Part shown: piece after piece, positions 5,119 to 5,885 of the stretch
How positions within the stretch are numbered: position 1 is the first letter of the stretch
How the letters are laid out: every line of letters begins with the position of its first letter
Source: Clostridiales bacterium UBA1381
GTDB taxonomy: Bacteria; Bacillota; Clostridia; UBA1381
DNA: 5,885 nucleotides
Direction of reading: 5' to 3'
Assembly: GCA_002305435.1 (NCBI GenBank)
Contig: DBQZ01000023.1
Coordinates: forward strand, 1-5,885
Made by a program: the position numbers and the translations under genes
Notes under the pieces: model-generated
Databases searched by the model: none
Told to the model about the DNA's origin: nothing
Seen by the model: only the letters and a program-made list of their open reading frames with translations

Positions 5119-5796
5119 GTGTTAAAAATAACAGATGTATACAGACAGGTCGTTATTAAGGGCAAAAACTTCCTGCGCAACAGAGCATTTGTACCCGAAT
5201 CACCCGGAAAAGGTATGGAATGTGTACTGCTGACAAACAATTGCCTGGCAGGATTTCTGTATAAAGACTGGGGTATGAAGTTCAATTCCCCGACCGTGAA
5301 TTTGCAGATGAAGCCGGAAGTTTTTATTCGCTTGTGTGAAAATCTGCCGGAATCGCTTGACTGGGAATTTGAGGAAATAAAGATTGATGATGATGAATTT
5401 TATAAGAAATTTGAAAGCGAAAACCACCATTTTCCCGTGGGACGGTTTAAAGCCGGGGAGGTTTATTTCCAGCATTACGATACATTTGCAGAGGCGATGG
5501 ACTGCTGGAGACGCAGAAGCGAAAGACTGAAACGGTGGATTTCGGAGAATAAAGAGGTAAATGTCGTTTTGGTTTGCGATGAAGTTACCCCCGAGGAGTA
5601 TGAGTCCTTTTGCGGTTTGAATTTTAAAAATAAACTGATATTGCAGCAGGTTCCCGCAGACGCCAAAAAAGACGCTGCTGTGATGAGCAATATGAGAAAG
5701 GGTGATGATTGGTATACATACCAGCACGGTTTTACCGTAAAGCGGTTTTATGAGCAGTTTGGCTTTGCAAAATGGGTAAAATGCTATAAAAAATGA
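5119..5796 (+). CDS. DUF1919-type protein, possibly polysaccharide-related
   Basis: Start chosen at GTG 5119, because GAGGTGAT (5107-5114) matches the anti-Shine-Dalgarno and sits 8 nt away by its GAGG. A GTG at 5110 lies inside that site. The 225-aa product shows the DUF1919 pattern. LLTNNCLAGFLYKDWGMKFNSPTVNLQM (residues 37-64) corresponds to the family's SNNC.GG..Y...G..Y.SP core. FPVGRFKAGEVYFQHYDTFAEAMDCWRRRSERL (105-137) corresponds to the P.G...I..HF.HY.....A...W..R..R. block. The C-terminal part (146-178, NVVLVCDE and FKNKLILQQV) reads like alternating strands. There is no signal peptide or membrane segment. Members I recall lie in exopolysaccharide or cell-surface glycan loci, but no reaction is established and no glycan gene is beside it here. 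It has its own promoter and lies between DR copy 2 and repeat R2 copy B, so it appears to be cargo of a second cassette. Base composition is AT-richer than ptsP. Confidence 0.8.
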   Translation: MLKITDVYRQVVIKGKNFLRNRAFVPESPGKGMECVLLTNNCLAGFLYKDWGMKFNSPTVNLQMKPEVFIRLCENLPESLDWEFEEIKIDDDEFYKKFESENHHFPVGRFKAGEVYFQHYDTFAEAMDCWRRRSERLKRWISENKEVNVVLVCDEVTPEEYESFCGLNFKNKLILQQVPADAKKDAAVMSNMRKGDDWYTYQHGFTVKRFYEQFGFAKWVKCYKK

Positions 5797-5849
5797 GCGG
5801 GGGAAATGATAACATACTTACTCTGTAACCGCCCCCCGCCTTAACCGCC

Positions 5850-5885
5850 AATATCCCCAACCGCAGGCGGAAGCCGCCAAAGGCG
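5850..5885. repeat. GC-rich repeat R2, copy B (cut by window end)
   Basis: This 36-bp stretch repeats 4865-4900 with one mismatch, at a distance of 985 bp and in the same orientation. It runs into the window end, so its true length is not known. It lies 53 bp after the DUF1919-like gene, as copy A lies 47 bp after the zeta-like gene. Sequence before it (5797-5849) is not similar to that before copy A. Confidence 0.92.

Noticed and set aside
5200..5727. Minus-strand ORF of 175 codons opposite the DUF1919-like gene.
   Set aside because: The plus-strand frame has a promoter, ribosome binding site and recognisable family motifs; the minus-strand product matches nothing I know.
5797..5839. GCGGGGG/CCCCCGC pairing after the DUF1919-like gene as a terminator.
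   Set aside because: The loop is about 29 nt and no T-tract follows, so it is not a convincing intrinsic terminator.
4865..5885. R2 copies as a CRISPR array.
   Set aside because: The two copies are 985 bp apart with a gene between them, and there are no regular ~30-nt spacers.

Overview
The window looks like a chromosomal segment of an anaerobic, mid-GC Gram-positive bacterium of the class Clostridia, most plausibly Oscillospiraceae/Ruminococcaceae. This is inferred from strong AGGAGG-type ribosome binding sites, TTGnnn-17-TATAAT promoters (three of them with a TGn extension), GTG starts, and the paired NifU-like/GGGtGRT genes. No species can be named from sequence alone.

Left part (1-2177). 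A tRNA-Trp(CCA) gene lies on the minus strand, with a perfect consensus promoter and an intrinsic terminator. Upstream of it on the same strand is a complete PTS Enzyme I gene (ptsP/ptsI, 545 aa) with its own terminator hairpin. No HPr gene is next to it. A 271-bp divergent intergenic region separates ptsP from the next operon.

Middle (2178-3929). A two-gene plus-strand operon encodes a NifU/IscU-like Fe-S scaffold homologue (230 aa) and a GGGtGRT-family protein of unknown function (333 aa). A strong rho-independent terminator closes it.

Right part (3930-5885). This is the accessory and most unusual stretch. The last ~50 bp of the GGGtGRT gene plus its terminator (3836-3929) occur again at 4950-5038, in the same orientation. 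The duplicate keeps the reading frame and stop codon but lacks one hexamer. After each copy comes a separate promoter and a lower-GC cargo: first a small ORF overlapping a zeta-toxin-like P-loop kinase (candidate toxin-antitoxin pair), then a DUF1919-type protein. After each cargo comes the same GC-rich repeat of at least 36 bp (4865-4900 and 5850-5885, the latter cut by the window end). The layout [gene 3' end + terminator]-[promoter + cargo]-[GC-rich repeat] therefore occurs once completely (~1.1 kb) and a second time nearly completely.

The favoured reading is a series of small cassettes added at the 3' end of the GGGtGRT gene, resembling att-site duplication or an integron-like array, with no recombinase visible here. 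If the spacing holds, a third copy of the gene 3' end should start about 50 bp beyond the window, near virtual coordinate 5935.
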